A stretch of DNA of 59,275 nucleotides, taken from IMG/VR virus record IMGVR_UViG_3300042860_000755, positions 1 through 59,275 of that record. The stretch is one strand, 5' to 3'. Below are positions 1 to 7,997 of the stretch, piece by piece. The notes under the pieces are model-generated. The model was not told the origin of the DNA, searched no databases, and saw only the letters and a program-made list of their open reading frames with translations. Each line of letters begins with the position of its first letter. The first letter of the stretch is position 1. This DNA comes from a virus. The translations under genes and the position numbers were made by a program.

Positions 1-846
1 GAGTACGCTCGCTACGGCGAAGAGCACAAGGAAATCTACGAGACCGAGACTTCCGAGCGTTCGTTTGAAGAGGAAACCAAACTGTCTGGCTTCTCCGCCG
101 CTCCGGTGAAGAACGAGGGCAGTGCGATTGCTTATGACAACGCGCAAGAGGCTTGGACGACTCGCTACACCCACGAAACCATTGCCCTGGGTTTCTCGAT
201 CACCGAAGAGGCGATTGAAGACAACCTGTATGACAGCCTGTCTGGCCGTTATACCAAGGCTCTGGCTCGTGCCATGGCTTACACCAAGCAGGTGAAAGCC
301 GCTGCCGTGTTGAACAACGGTTTCTCCAGCACCTACCCCGGTGGTGATGGCGTTTCCCTGTTCAATGCGAACCACCCCCTGGTGTCGGGTGGCGTCAACA
401 GCAACACTCCCGGTACTCAGGTTGACCTGAACGAGACTTCCCTGGAAGCCGCCGTTATTCAGATCGCAGCCTGGACCGACGAGCGTGGCCTGCTGATCGC
501 AGCCAAGCCCAAGAAGATGATTGTTCCCCCGAGCCTGATGTTCGTTGCCAAGCGTCTGCTTGACACTGAACTGCGGGTTGCAACTGCTGATAACGACATC
601 AACGCTATCAAGCAGATGGGCGCAATCCCCGACGGTTACACCGTCAACCACTGGCTGACTGACAACAATGCATGGTTCCTGACCACCGATGTTCCCAACG
701 GCATGAAGCACTTTGTGCGGACCCCGTTGCAGAACTCGATGGACGGTGACTTTGACACTGGCAACGTCCGCTACAAGGCCCGCGAGCGTTATTCGTTCGG
801 CTGGTCTGACCCCCTGGGCATGTGGGGTTCGTCGGGTTCGACCTGA
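1..846 (+). CDS. Major capsid protein, 5'-truncated by the window edge
   Basis: The frame is open from base 1 to the stop at 844-846, so the gene begins before the window; an internal ATG at 106 is not the real start. The visible 281 residues include an ITEEAIEDNLYD segment, an SGRYTKALARAMAYTK helix, and a VLNNGF...GGDGVSLFNANHPL segment. The last two resemble HK97-fold major head subunits (Mu gpT-like group); that assignment is from family knowledge. The role would be the shell of the head. A strong terminator follows directly, as expected for a highly expressed capsid gene. The position just after the portal end of the window, if the molecule wraps, agrees with the usual terminase-portal-capsid order. 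Confidence 0.85.
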   Translation, partial: EYARYGEEHKEIYETETSERSFEEETKLSGFSAAPVKNEGSAIAYDNAQEAWTTRYTHETIALGFSITEEAIEDNLYDSLSGRYTKALARAMAYTKQVKAAAVLNNGFSSTYPGGDGVSLFNANHPLVSGGVNSNTPGTQVDLNETSLEAAVIQIAAWTDERGLLIAAKPKKMIVPPSLMFVAKRLLDTELRVATADNDINAIKQMGAIPDGYTVNHWLTDNNAWFLTTDVPNGMKHFVRTPLQNSMDGDFDTGNVRYKARERYSFGWSDPLGMWGSSGST

Positions 847-879
847 TGAGGTGTTGGCGGTGAGTAACCGCTAATCCGG

Positions 880-908
880 ACGGGGGCCTTGTGCCCCCGT
901 TTCTTTTG
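880..908 (+). terminator. Rho-independent terminator after the capsid gene
   Basis: A perfect 8-bp stem, ACGGGGGC (880-887) and GCCCCCGT (893-900), with a 5-base loop is followed by TTCTTTT. It lies 33 bases after the capsid stop and would insulate the capsid transcript from the next unit. Confidence 0.9.
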
Positions 909-909
909 C

Positions 910-948
910 ATTTAAACGCTTGCACGGCACGTTTAAATCAGATATATT
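910..948 (+). promoter_or_regulatory. Sigma70-like promoter embedded in a RTTTAAAY dyad
   Basis: TTGCAC (920-925) and TATATT (943-948) are separated by 17 bases. The inverted pair ATTTAAACG (910-918) and CGTTTAAAT (930-938) brackets the -35 element, one arm upstream of it and the other in the spacer. The promoter would drive the decoration-type gene at 1040. The symmetric placement suggests an operator; the binding protein is unknown. Confidence 0.55.
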
Positions 949-1039
949 GGCCTCATTCCGGGGTTTCCGGCGTTTCTGACAGTCCCGGCTGACGACAAGC
1001 AGACAGAGCGCCCACAGTTAACTCGCTTGTGAGGATCAA

Positions 1040-1558
1040 ATGGCAAACACCACCTTCAACGGCCCAGTTCGGTCGCAAAACGGCTTTCAATCTATCACCA
1101 CCAACAGCACCACTGGCGCTGTTACTGTGAACGCCACTTTTGGCGCGGCCACCAGTGTGACCGACCTAACGACCACAAATTTGGTCTTTACCGACCAAAA
1201 CCACCCCACCACTGCCGCAATCAACGCTACGGCCACCGCCACCGCAGCAGAAGTTGCAACGGGTTACATCACCTCCACATCAGCGGCTCCAACGACCATT
1301 ACGCTGCCCACGGGCACGGCGCTTGGTGCCGCTATTGGTGCGGTCAGAGGTACCGTTCTTGACCTGTACGTGGACAACACTGCTGGCGCATCGACCGTGA
1401 CCATTGCTGTTGCTACCAACGGCATCTTGTCCAGCGCTGCTGCGGACACTCCCGGCTCGTTTGGCGACTTGACCATCGCATCTGGCGCTACTGGCCTTGC
1501 CCGGTTCACCATCATGTTCTCCAGTGCCACCGCCTACGTGTTTACCCGTACGGCTTAA
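1040..1558 (+). CDS. Probable capsid decoration / head-fibre protein
   Basis: A 172-aa Thr/Ala-rich protein that opens MANTTFNGPVRSQNGF and lacks charged clusters, membrane segments or a signal peptide. Its composition and place right after the major capsid gene fit a capsid surface (decoration or head-fibre) protein; the N-terminal NGPVRS-NGF motif is one I recall from such phage proteins. The ATG at 1040 is preceded by GTGAGGATCAA, an acceptable ribosome site. It has its own promoter after the capsid terminator. The function is inferred from context. Confidence 0.6.
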   Translation: MANTTFNGPVRSQNGFQSITTNSTTGAVTVNATFGAATSVTDLTTTNLVFTDQNHPTTAAINATATATAAEVATGYITSTSAAPTTITLPTGTALGAAIGAVRGTVLDLYVDNTAGASTVTIAVATNGILSSAAADTPGSFGDLTIASGATGLARFTIMFSSATAYVFTRTA

Positions 1559-1570
1559 TAGGAGCGCATC

Positions 1571-2071
1571 ATGACGATGCAGTATGACGTAAAGTCGAAA
1601 CACATGACCTCTTCGGGCGTGGCGGTAAACTACCGAACACGCCTCAAGGGGGCCGTTGTGTCGGCAAACACTAGTGCGGCGGCGCGGCACACGGTGTTTG
1701 CAAACAATGTGATGCAAACGGGCACTTACGGGCGGTCTACGACCACTGTGACGGTGACTATCACCAATCATGGCCTCACTACTGGGGACCGCGTTTGGTT
1801 GGACTTTTCTGCTGGCACAGGTGGTACGGCAACGGATAACATCTATTCGGTCACGGTTTCAGATGCCAATACGTTCACGGTAACGGACTCTGCCAGTGGC
1901 ACCATCACCGGGTCTCCTGCGGTGTCGATGTACGCTGACATTTTGATGGAAGCAGATTCGTACAACGCGACTGCGTTTCCTGTGGTGATTCCGGGCGAAG
2001 GAATTTTGGCCAAAGACGGTATTTTTGTTGGTTTGGTCGCAAACGTAACAACCACTTTGTTCTATGGCTAA
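1571..2071 (+). CDS. Beta-rich structural protein, possible second decoration protein
   Basis: A 166-aa protein. Its middle carries NHGLTTGDRVWLDFS followed by ...VSDANTFTVTDS, a pattern found in small beta-barrel insertions of phage head and tail proteins; a related NDTAHGAITNDFVTI stretch occurs in the nozzle protein at 19541. No catalytic motif is visible. GGAGCGCATC precedes the ATG. The end overlaps the next gene by 8 bases. Probably virion surface; the specific role is not known. Confidence 0.55.
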   Translation: MTMQYDVKSKHMTSSGVAVNYRTRLKGAVVSANTSAAARHTVFANNVMQTGTYGRSTTTVTVTITNHGLTTGDRVWLDFSAGTGGTATDNIYSVTVSDANTFTVTDSASGTITGSPAVSMYADILMEADSYNATAFPVVIPGEGILAKDGIFVGLVANVTTTLFYG

Positions 2072-2318
2072 GACCGCAGCATGGACTCGCAAGGAAGGCA
2101 AGAACCCCAAAGGCGGACTCAACGCCAAGGGGCGAGCCTCCTACAACAAAGCCAACCCTGGCAAGCCTGGGCTCAAGCCCCCGCAGCCCGAGGGCGGCTC
2201 ACGCCGAGACTCTTTCTGCGCCCGCATGGAAGGCATGAAGAAGAAGCTGACCGGCGAGAAGGCCAAGAAAGACCCGAACAGTCGCATCAACAAAAGCTTG
2301 AGAGCTTGGAATTGCTGA
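2064..2318 (+). CDS. Small basic phage protein, DUF6321-like
   Basis: An 84-aa Lys/Gly/Pro-rich protein with KTAAWTRKEGKNPKGGLNAK near the start, a GKPGLKPPQPEGG segment, and a C-terminal DPNSRINKSLRAWNC. This layout matches a conserved phage family of unknown function (recalled as DUF6321). The strong positive charge suggests contact with DNA or an acidic virion partner. The start overlaps the preceding gene. A parallel out-of-frame reading at 2081 is a shadow. Confidence 0.7.
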   Translation: MAKTAAWTRKEGKNPKGGLNAKGRASYNKANPGKPGLKPPQPEGGSRRDSFCARMEGMKKKLTGEKAKKDPNSRINKSLRAWNC

Positions 2319-2319
2319 C

Positions 2320-2523
2320 ATGAGCCAGAATCACGACACCGTCAAGAACGCGCTGGACATTGTTTCGGTGGTTGCAACCATTGGCTCGTTCTTGGAATTG
2401 CTCACGCCGGTATTTGGCCTGATTGGTGCGATCTGGACACTGATGCGCATCGCTGAGATGGTCTCTGGCAAGACGTTTGCGGAGCTGATCCGCCGAAAGA
2501 AAGCAGATGCCGAGCAAGAGTAA
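2320..2523 (+). CDS. Small single-pass membrane protein
   Basis: 67 aa. Residues about 12-45 are hydrophobic (ALDIVSVVATIGSFLELL and VFGLIGAIWTLMRIAEM), followed by a basic-acidic tail (RRKKADAEQE). It could be a minor membrane or holin-like protein, but it lies outside the lysis cassette. Its 3' end overlaps the next gene by 17 bases, so translation is probably coupled. No close family is recognised. Confidence 0.5.
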   Translation: MSQNHDTVKNALDIVSVVATIGSFLELLTPVFGLIGAIWTLMRIAEMVSGKTFAELIRRKKADAEQE

Positions 2524-2992
2524 GGCGCAGCACAACTTGATGGCGATGGTTGCAAATAACCCATCTGCCGCCAAGCGCAAAGGAATCCCTCAGTCTGTCG
2601 GTCAGGAGTTCATGAAGGCAGACAAGGGTCGGAGGTTTGGTTCTGGCAACCGCGCAGATGCGCAGGTAATCAACAGGCCCAAAACCAATCAAGGCAAGAT
2701 GGAACTTTTCTCAAGAGGTGGTGACATGAAAGAGTCGAAAGAGATGATGAAGAAGGAAGTGTCGTTCATGAAAAAGAAGGGTGCTCCAAAGTCCATGATC
2801 AAGCATGAGATGGCCGAGGCTGGCATGAAGAAAATGGCCAACGGCGGCATCACCAAAGCCAAGATGGGCGCTGTTCGCACTGCCGCTCCCAGCAAAGATG
2901 GTCTGGCCGCCAAAGGTAAGACCAAAGGCACCATGGTCAAGATGTCTGGAAGCAAGCCCCTGGGCATGAAAAAGGGCGGCTACGCCTGCTAA
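2507..2992 (+). CDS. Basic protein, DUF3008-like N-terminus plus GKTKGTMV tail
   Basis: 161 aa. The first 40 residues (PSKSKAQHNLMAMVANNP...KGIPQSVGQEF) resemble DUF3008. The rest is Lys/Met-rich with SRGGDMKES, KKMANGGITKAKM, and then the tail SKDGLAAKGKTKGTMVK. That tail recurs in other proteins of this cluster (3005, 4061, 4811). Probably an internal or assembly-related virion protein; no enzyme motif is seen. It overlaps the previous gene. Confidence 0.65.
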   Translation: MPSKSKAQHNLMAMVANNPSAAKRKGIPQSVGQEFMKADKGRRFGSGNRADAQVINRPKTNQGKMELFSRGGDMKESKEMMKKEVSFMKKKGAPKSMIKHEMAEAGMKKMANGGITKAKMGAVRTAAPSKDGLAAKGKTKGTMVKMSGSKPLGMKKGGYAC

Positions 2993-3004
2993 TTGGAGGC
3001 CGAC

Positions 3005-4051
3005 ATGGCTAAAAGACGTATTCGCGCAGCAGAGCTTGCGGGTTTGGCCGCGCTTGGCGCTTTTGGTTACAACTTCTTTGGCCCAGGGCGCGACAAAAAG
3101 GCTGGGGAAAGACGTGCTGACGTAGAGTATCGAGGGACTGATCGTCCGCCCGCAGAAAGTGTTGCAGCCGCCCCAGCAGCCCCCGCAGTTTCGACGGCCC
3201 CACAAGCTCAAAGACCTGTGGCCAGCGTTGATGACGGCGACATTGGCCGGTTTGCGGATGTTGGGTCCAACTTTAACGAAACTGGACAACCGTACAATCC
3301 TGTTGGGTCGTCTGCCACTTATCGTCCGCGCCCTCGCCCTCCTTTTGTCGCCGACGATTCTCAGCGCAGGGCTAATGCCGCTGCTGATGCGATGTACGAA
3401 AATCGCGCGTCTGCTAATCGGCGCACCAGTGTTGATCCCACCACTCTAGAGGGATATGGTGTAAACGAAGTTGGTCGTGGCAGGGCTCCCGTCTCGCGTG
3501 TTAATGCAAGCGCCCGCCAATACAACCAAGACAGCCAAGGGAATCGAGCAGGAACTCAAGCTGATGGCGGCCCGCCAATCACAGAAGAAATGCGTCGAAA
3601 CCCAGTCGCAAGGATTCCCGGTCAAGATGCCAGGGCACCTGAAGATGGTCGTCGCGTGACTGGCGGCAATATCTCAAGGAATCTTGCAAATATGGCGGCT
3701 GCCCTTGGTCCAACCAGGGCTGCCGGATTTGGTAATGCCGCAGTTGAGGCCGCAACTGCAAGGGGTGCCCTTCAAAGGGCTGCTGCTGCACGGGCGGAGC
3801 GAACAGAAGCTGCTCGTCGCGGTCAAACGCCAACCAACCTCACGAGCACAAAATCAAGTTCAACCGCCAGGACGAACGAAGCCTCCAAGCGGACAAGAAA
3901 GTTTGACGAAGACTCTGAGAACGTTGAGTTTAAACGTGGCGGGAAGACAAAGGCCATGCCAAAGAAGATGGCTTCTGGCGGCATGTCGTCTGCATCCAAA
4001 CGCGCTGACGGCATTGCCTCCAAAGGCAAGACCAAGTGCAAAATGTACTAA
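3005..4051 (+). CDS. Virion-cluster protein with hydrophobic N-terminus and KGKTKCKMY tail
   Basis: 348 aa from the ATG at 3005, chosen because GGAGG lies 6 bases before it. It opens MAKRRIRAAELAGLAALGAFGYNFFG, a hydrophobic N-terminal segment very like that of the 4811 gene, then a long Pro/Ala/Arg-rich disordered region. The end has KKMASGGMSSASKRADGIAS followed by KGKTKCKMY. It contains an exact GTTTAAAC read as Glu-Phe-Lys-Arg (3928). Function unknown; the context is head/connector genes. Confidence 0.6.
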   Translation: MAKRRIRAAELAGLAALGAFGYNFFGPGRDKKAGERRADVEYRGTDRPPAESVAAAPAAPAVSTAPQAQRPVASVDDGDIGRFADVGSNFNETGQPYNPVGSSATYRPRPRPPFVADDSQRRANAAADAMYENRASANRRTSVDPTTLEGYGVNEVGRGRAPVSRVNASARQYNQDSQGNRAGTQADGGPPITEEMRRNPVARIPGQDARAPEDGRRVTGGNISRNLANMAAALGPTRAAGFGNAAVEAATARGALQRAAAARAERTEAARRGQTPTNLTSTKSSSTARTNEASKRTRKFDEDSENVEFKRGGKTKAMPKKMASGGMSSASKRADGIASKGKTKCKMY

Positions 4052-4060
4052 GGGCAAACC

Positions 4061-4288
4061 ATGTCAGAAAAACCCAGGAAACCCAAGCAAGTCTTGAACC
4101 CTGCTGAACAGCAAATGATTCAGGAGGAAAAGGACAAGCAGATGGCCCCCAAGCTGGAAAGTGCTTACAACAAGGCGCTGACCACCACGGTTCCCGCTCC
4201 CGCCCCGGTTGACAAAAAAGCCAAGGGTGGCGTCACTCGCGCCGACGGCTGCATCACTAAGGGCCACACCCGTGGCAAGATGGTGTAA
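4061..4288 (+). CDS. Small basic protein with RADGCITKGHTRGKMV tail
   Basis: 75 aa: a Lys/Glu/Gln-rich helical first half (RKPKQVLNPAEQQMIQEEKD), a TTVPAPAPVDKK linker, then AKGGVTRADGCITKGHTRGK, the clearest short version of the shared C-terminal signature. Ten bases separate it from the upstream gene. No known family; a role in virion assembly is inferred from neighbours and composition only. Confidence 0.6.
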   Translation: MSEKPRKPKQVLNPAEQQMIQEEKDKQMAPKLESAYNKALTTTVPAPAPVDKKAKGGVTRADGCITKGHTRGKMV

Positions 4289-4290
4289 AT

Positions 4291-4818
4291 ATGATGTCCA
4301 GCCGTGGCATGGGGGCCATCAACCCCAGCAAGATGCCCAAGAAGAAGGTCATCCATCGTAAGGATGACCCGAATACCGTGGACATGTACGCGGCTGGCGG
4401 CGAGGTGGAATCAAAATTTGAGCCGGTTAAACCAAACTATGGCATGAGAGCCATGGGTGGCTCTGGAGAGACTGGTTCCGGTGCTGGCGGACGGTTTACG
4501 GTTCAAAAAAATCTTGGCAAAGACCTTGACCTTGAGGCGTATCTGGAAGGTCAAGCGTTTAAACCAAAGGGTATGTCGCCTAAAGGTGAGATAACAGGTG
4601 GCGGAGTTAAATTGACCAAGAGGTTTGCCAAGGGTGGCAAGACAGAATCCAAGGTCAATCAGGCTGGTGTCTACACCAAGCCGGGTATGCGCAAGTCGCT
4701 GTTTGAGTCAATCAAGTCTCGGGCGGTGCAGGGCACAGGCGCAGGCCAATGGTCGGCCCGCAAGGCACAGTTATTGGCCAAGCAGTACAAAGCGAAAGGC
4801 GGTGGTTATCGTGGCTAA
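4291..4818 (+). CDS. Conserved basic virion-cluster protein
   Basis: 175 aa. It holds several Ala-x-Gly-Gly elements (MYAAGGEVES, RAMGGSGE, RFAKGGKTES) and a conserved-looking C-terminus: NQAGVYTKPGMRKSLFESIK, then QWSARKAQLLAKQYKAKGGG. I recall this last block from other phage proteins of unknown function. An exact GTTTAAAC at 4557 encodes Ala-Phe-Lys-Pro. The end overlaps the GTG start of the next gene. Confidence 0.65.
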   Translation: MMSSRGMGAINPSKMPKKKVIHRKDDPNTVDMYAAGGEVESKFEPVKPNYGMRAMGGSGETGSGAGGRFTVQKNLGKDLDLEAYLEGQAFKPKGMSPKGEITGGGVKLTKRFAKGGKTESKVNQAGVYTKPGMRKSLFESIKSRAVQGTGAGQWSARKAQLLAKQYKAKGGGYRG

Positions 4819-5326
4819 AAGAAAAGCTCTTGGAACACTTGCTGCCCTTGGTGCGCTTGGTGCCATAGGCGCGGCTGCGTCACGAGGGCGCTCGGCTTCA
4901 AATGGGCCCCGGAAATTGGTGCTTTCGGATAGTTCCGGTGGCAGGGAAGAAATCGACCCGTTTTACAGGGATGTCGCAGAGGACATAACCAGTAAGCCCT
5001 TAATGACCAGGGGAAAAACTGCGGCTCAAGTCGCAGAGATGGTAAGAAACCCCATTGGCCGTGAAGCGACAGATTCAGAAATGAGACGCATTGCCGATAT
5101 GGCGGAGCAGCTTCGCGGCAAGAAGTATGCTCGCACCGCAGCAGGAGCGCCAATTTTTACGGCGGACGGGGATGCCGTGCAGTTTGGTTCTAATAACCCC
5201 CAGCCGATGTATGGCATGAAAAAAGGAGGCAAAGTGTCGTCCGCAAAAAGCGGCAAAACTGCCTCTGCATCGAGGCGCGGAGATGGTATTGTTCAACGGG
5301 GTAAAACTCGCGGCAAGATGGTATGA
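4811..5326 (+). CDS. Paralogue-like partner of the 3005 gene, with RGKTRGKMV tail
   Basis: 171 aa from the GTG at 4811, which overlaps the previous stop by 8 bases. The N-terminus AKRKALGTLAALGALGAIGA is a short hydrophobic stretch matching the style of the 3005 protein. The middle is charged, and the end reads MKKGGKVSSAKS...ASRRGDGIVQ then RGKTRGKMV. The two proteins may have arisen by duplication with loss of the disordered centre. Function unknown. Reading further upstream in this frame would overlap the 4291 gene heavily, so the GTG start is preferred. Confidence 0.6.
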   Translation: MAKRKALGTLAALGALGAIGAAASRGRSASNGPRKLVLSDSSGGREEIDPFYRDVAEDITSKPLMTRGKTAAQVAEMVRNPIGREATDSEMRRIADMAEQLRGKKYARTAAGAPIFTADGDAVQFGSNNPQPMYGMKKGGKVSSAKSGKTASASRRGDGIVQRGKTRGKMV

Positions 5327-5556
5327 AAGACCCGCAGCAATCGCTCAAGGACTGGGGTGACCAGAAGTGGCGCACCAAGTCCGGCAAACCGTCTTCCAAG
5401 ACGGGGGAGCGATATCTGCCTGAGAAAGCCATCAAGGCTCTCAGCCCAGCCGAGTATGCCGCTACGACTCGTGCCAAGCGGGCAGGCAAGAAGGCCGGGA
5501 AGCAGTTTGTGAAGCAGCCGCCCAAAGTGGCGGCAAAGACAGCAAGGTATCGGTGA
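5323..5556 (+). CDS. Small basic protein, DUF5872-like
   Basis: 77 aa, with QQSLKDWGDQKWRTKSGKPS, then KTGERYLPEKAIKALSPAEY and a Lys/Arg-rich end (TTRAKRAGKKAGKQFVKQ). This matches a conserved family recalled as DUF5872. It starts with an ATGA overlap on the previous gene and ends on another overlap. The charge pattern suggests nucleic-acid or virion-interior binding; no experiment is known to me. Confidence 0.7.
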   Translation: MKDPQQSLKDWGDQKWRTKSGKPSSKTGERYLPEKAIKALSPAEYAATTRAKRAGKKAGKQFVKQPPKVAAKTARYR

Positions 5557-6491
5557 TGGCTACCACATCCGGCGCAAGCAGTTTTAACCTTGACCTGACC
5601 GAGTTGGTCGAGGAGGCGTTTGAACGCGCCGGTTCAGAGTTGCGCACGGGCTATGACCTCAAAACTGCCCGACGCAGTTTAAACATCATGTTTGCCGATT
5701 GGGCGAACCGTGGCATCAACCTCTGGACGATTGAGCAGGGCACGATTGACCTTGTGCCGGGGCAGAACACCTACGCTTTGCCGACCGACACGATTGATCT
5801 TCTGGAGCATGTGATCCGCACTGGGGCCAACGTGGCAGCAACTCAGGCAGACCTGACCATCACCCGGATCAGTGTTTCCACCTACGCCACGCTGCCCAAC
5901 AAGCTCCAGCAGGCCCGACCGATCCAAGTCTGGGTCCAGCGGTACAACGGCCAGCAGAGCCCGACCGGCCTGTCCATCAGCGGCGGTGGAATCAGTGCCA
6001 CCGTCAATCAGATTACCCTCAACTCTGTGGTTGGCCTGCCCGCCACGGGGTTTATCAAGGTTGACTCTGAAATCATCAACTACGGATACATCTTAGGGAA
6101 TACCCTATACAACTGCTTCCGGGGTCAGGCCGACACCACAGCCGCATCCCACGCCAACGGGGCAGCGGTTTACTGGCAGCAGCTTCCTGCTGTCACGGTC
6201 TGGCCAACGCCGGACAACGCCCAGCAGTATCAGTTCGTGTACTGGCGTCTGCGCAGAACGCAGGATGCTGGTGGCGGTGTAAACGTCATGGATGTTCCCT
6301 TCCGGTTCATCCCGTGCATGGCGGCTGGCTTGTCCTATTACATCGCCGGGAAAATCCCTGGCGGCATGGAGCGACTGCCCATGCTGAAGGCCCAGTATGA
6401 CGAGGCTTGGCAGTTGGCCGCCGATGAAGATCGTGAGAAGGCTGCGATTCGGTTCGTGCCCCGCCAGCAGTTCATTGGGAGCACTTACTGA
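5556..6491 (+). CDS. Head-tail connector / tail accessory protein (P22 gp4-like position)
   Basis: 311 aa from the ATG at 5556 (TGATG overlap; a GTG three bases earlier is possible). The N-terminal helices (LDLTELVEEAFERAG, GYDLKTARRSLNIMFADWAN) followed by INLWTIEQGTIDLVPGQNTY are typical of podovirus head-completion or tail-accessory proteins that close the portal. The middle contains a small beta domain (SGGGISATVNQITLNSVVGL). The role would be joining the portal to the tail nozzle. Contains GTTTAAAC at 5677 read as Ser-Leu-Asn. Confidence 0.65.
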   Translation: MATTSGASSFNLDLTELVEEAFERAGSELRTGYDLKTARRSLNIMFADWANRGINLWTIEQGTIDLVPGQNTYALPTDTIDLLEHVIRTGANVAATQADLTITRISVSTYATLPNKLQQARPIQVWVQRYNGQQSPTGLSISGGGISATVNQITLNSVVGLPATGFIKVDSEIINYGYILGNTLYNCFRGQADTTAASHANGAAVYWQQLPAVTVWPTPDNAQQYQFVYWRLRRTQDAGGGVNVMDVPFRFIPCMAAGLSYYIAGKIPGGMERLPMLKAQYDEAWQLAADEDREKAAIRFVPRQQFIGSTY

Positions 6492-6913
6492 TGGGCAACA
6501 GGTTTGCCAGTGGTAAGTATGCGATTGCTCAGTGTGACCGCTGCGATCAGCGGTACATGCTTTCGCAACTTCGTCGTGAGGTCGTCAAAACCAAGAACTA
6601 CGAACTGCTGGTGTGCCCGGAATGTTGGGACCCGGATCAGCCGCAGTTGCAGTTAGGCATGTACCCGGTGGATGACCCGCAGGGTTTGAGGAATCCTCGT
6701 CCAGACCGCAGCTACAGGCTTTCTGGGACCAGCGGATTGCAGGTTGAGGTGGGCTCGGGTCCATTGGGTACTGGAACGGTAGAGGGCGGGAGTCGCATAT
6801 TTCAATGGGGATGGAACCCAGTTGGTGGTTCTTCATTTTTCACCGCAAACGAAACGCCAAACAACTTGGTGTTGTCGGTGAATTTGGGTACAGTTACAGT
6901 TGCAACGACATAA
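6491..6913 (+). CDS. Zinc-ribbon structural protein
   Basis: 140 aa. Cys15/Cys18 and Cys42/Cys45 (QCDRC and VCPEC) form a likely zinc ribbon, followed by DPDQPQLQLG...DDPQGLRNPRPD and a Gly/Thr-rich beta tail. The Cys-Cys / LRNPRPD arrangement is one I recall from phage connector regions, with no assigned activity. It starts on the last base of the preceding gene. Confidence 0.6.
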   Translation: MGNRFASGKYAIAQCDRCDQRYMLSQLRREVVKTKNYELLVCPECWDPDQPQLQLGMYPVDDPQGLRNPRPDRSYRLSGTSGLQVEVGSGPLGTGTVEGGSRIFQWGWNPVGGSSFFTANETPNNLVLSVNLGTVTVATT

Positions 6914-6923
6914 GGAGTCGATC

Positions 6924-7091
6924 ATGATGGACGCAAAGAAGGCAGTGCATAAGCACGAAAAGGCCATGCACCCCGGCAAACCCATGACCAAGATGCGTGC
7001 TGGTGGCAAGACCAACAGCGACATGCTCAAGATGGGCCGCAATATGGCCAAGATTGCCAACCAGAAGTCCCCTGGCCGCAAAGGAGCCTAA
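6924..7091 (+). CDS. Tiny basic protein with RAGGKTNSDMLKMGRNM
   Basis: 55 aa, starting at either of two consecutive ATGs (6924 or 6927) after AAGGAG at 6912-6917. It is Lys/His/Met-rich with KMRAGGKTNSDM in the middle. It belongs to the same compositional class as the 2.5-5.3 kb cluster but lacks the full KGKTRGKMV tail. Function unknown. Confidence 0.6.
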   Translation: MMDAKKAVHKHEKAMHPGKPMTKMRAGGKTNSDMLKMGRNMAKIANQKSPGRKGA

Positions 7092-7092
7092 G

Positions 7093-7293
7093 ATGGCTAC
7101 GTACAAACAACCTACAAAAGTAGCATCGGTTGTGGTAGGTGAAGAACCCGCCAAGACGACCATGCGCAAGGCCAATGTGGCTGTGGCCAACACCCGCAGT
7201 CAAGACTACCCGCCGATGAAAACCAGCGGCATCAAGATTCGCGGCACTGGCTGTGCAACTAAAGGTGTGATGGCTAGGGGTCCGATGGCATGA
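7093..7293 (+). CDS. Small basic protein with a degenerate shared tail
   Basis: 66 aa; AAGGAG at 7081-7086 precedes the ATG at 7093. Its end, TSGIKIRGTGCATKGVMARG, looks like a divergent form of the (R)xDGxxxKGxTRGxM signature seen upstream. It overlaps the next gene by four bases. Function unknown. Confidence 0.55.
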   Translation: MATYKQPTKVASVVVGEEPAKTTMRKANVAVANTRSQDYPPMKTSGIKIRGTGCATKGVMARGPMA

Positions 7294-7997
7294 ACTACGC
7301 TGCCCTGTCTGCTGCAATTCAGGACTACACCCAGAACTACGAAACGGAGTTCGTGGCGAATATCCCTGTCTTCGTCAAACAGGCAGAGCAGCGCATCTAC
7401 AACACGGTTCAGTTCCCGTCGCTGCGCAAGAACGTCACAGGCTCGACTTCGACGAACAACAAGTACTTGGCGTGTCCTGGCGATTTTTTGGCCGCTTACT
7501 CTATGGCGGTTGTGACGGGCGTTACGGGCGGCAACATCAATACCGGCTCGTACGAGTACTTGCTCAACAAGGATGTGAACTTCATCCGGCAGGCATACCC
7601 AACGCCAAATGACACCGGGGTTCCCAAGTACTACGCGCTGTTTGGGCCGACGGTATCGGGCACGACGATCTCCGATGAGCTGTCTTTCATCCTTGGTCCG
7701 ACCCCAGACGGCGTGTACTATGTTGAGCTGCACTACTATTACTACCCGGAATCAATCGTTACGGCGAGCACTTCTTGGCTGGGCGACAACTTCGATTCAG
7801 TTTTGCTCTACGGCTCTCTGGTCGAAGCGTACACGTTCATGAAGGGTGAGGCCGACATGATGGCTTTGTATGACGGCAAGTACAAGGAAGCCCTCATGCT
7901 GGCCAAACGTCTGGGCGATGGCCTTGAGCGCAGCGATGCATACCGCAGTGGTCAGTACCGCACACCCCCGCTGCCGCAGAATAATGGGGTGGCATGA
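7290..7997 (+). CDS. Head-tail adaptor / tail tube-type protein
   Basis: 235 aa. Helical N-terminus (ALSAAIQDYTQNYETEFVANIPVFVKQAEQRIYN), a beta core with YLACPGDFLAAYSMAV and TISDELSFILGPTPDG, and a C-terminal helix (YDGKYKEALMLAKRLGDG). The pattern resembles phage adaptor proteins placed between connector and fibre genes. The role would be a tail-ring or connector component. ATGA-type overlaps on both sides show tight coupling. Confidence 0.6.
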   Translation: MNYAALSAAIQDYTQNYETEFVANIPVFVKQAEQRIYNTVQFPSLRKNVTGSTSTNNKYLACPGDFLAAYSMAVVTGVTGGNINTGSYEYLLNKDVNFIRQAYPTPNDTGVPKYYALFGPTVSGTTISDELSFILGPTPDGVYYVELHYYYYPESIVTASTSWLGDNFDSVLLYGSLVEAYTFMKGEADMMALYDGKYKEALMLAKRLGDGLERSDAYRSGQYRTPPLPQNNGVA

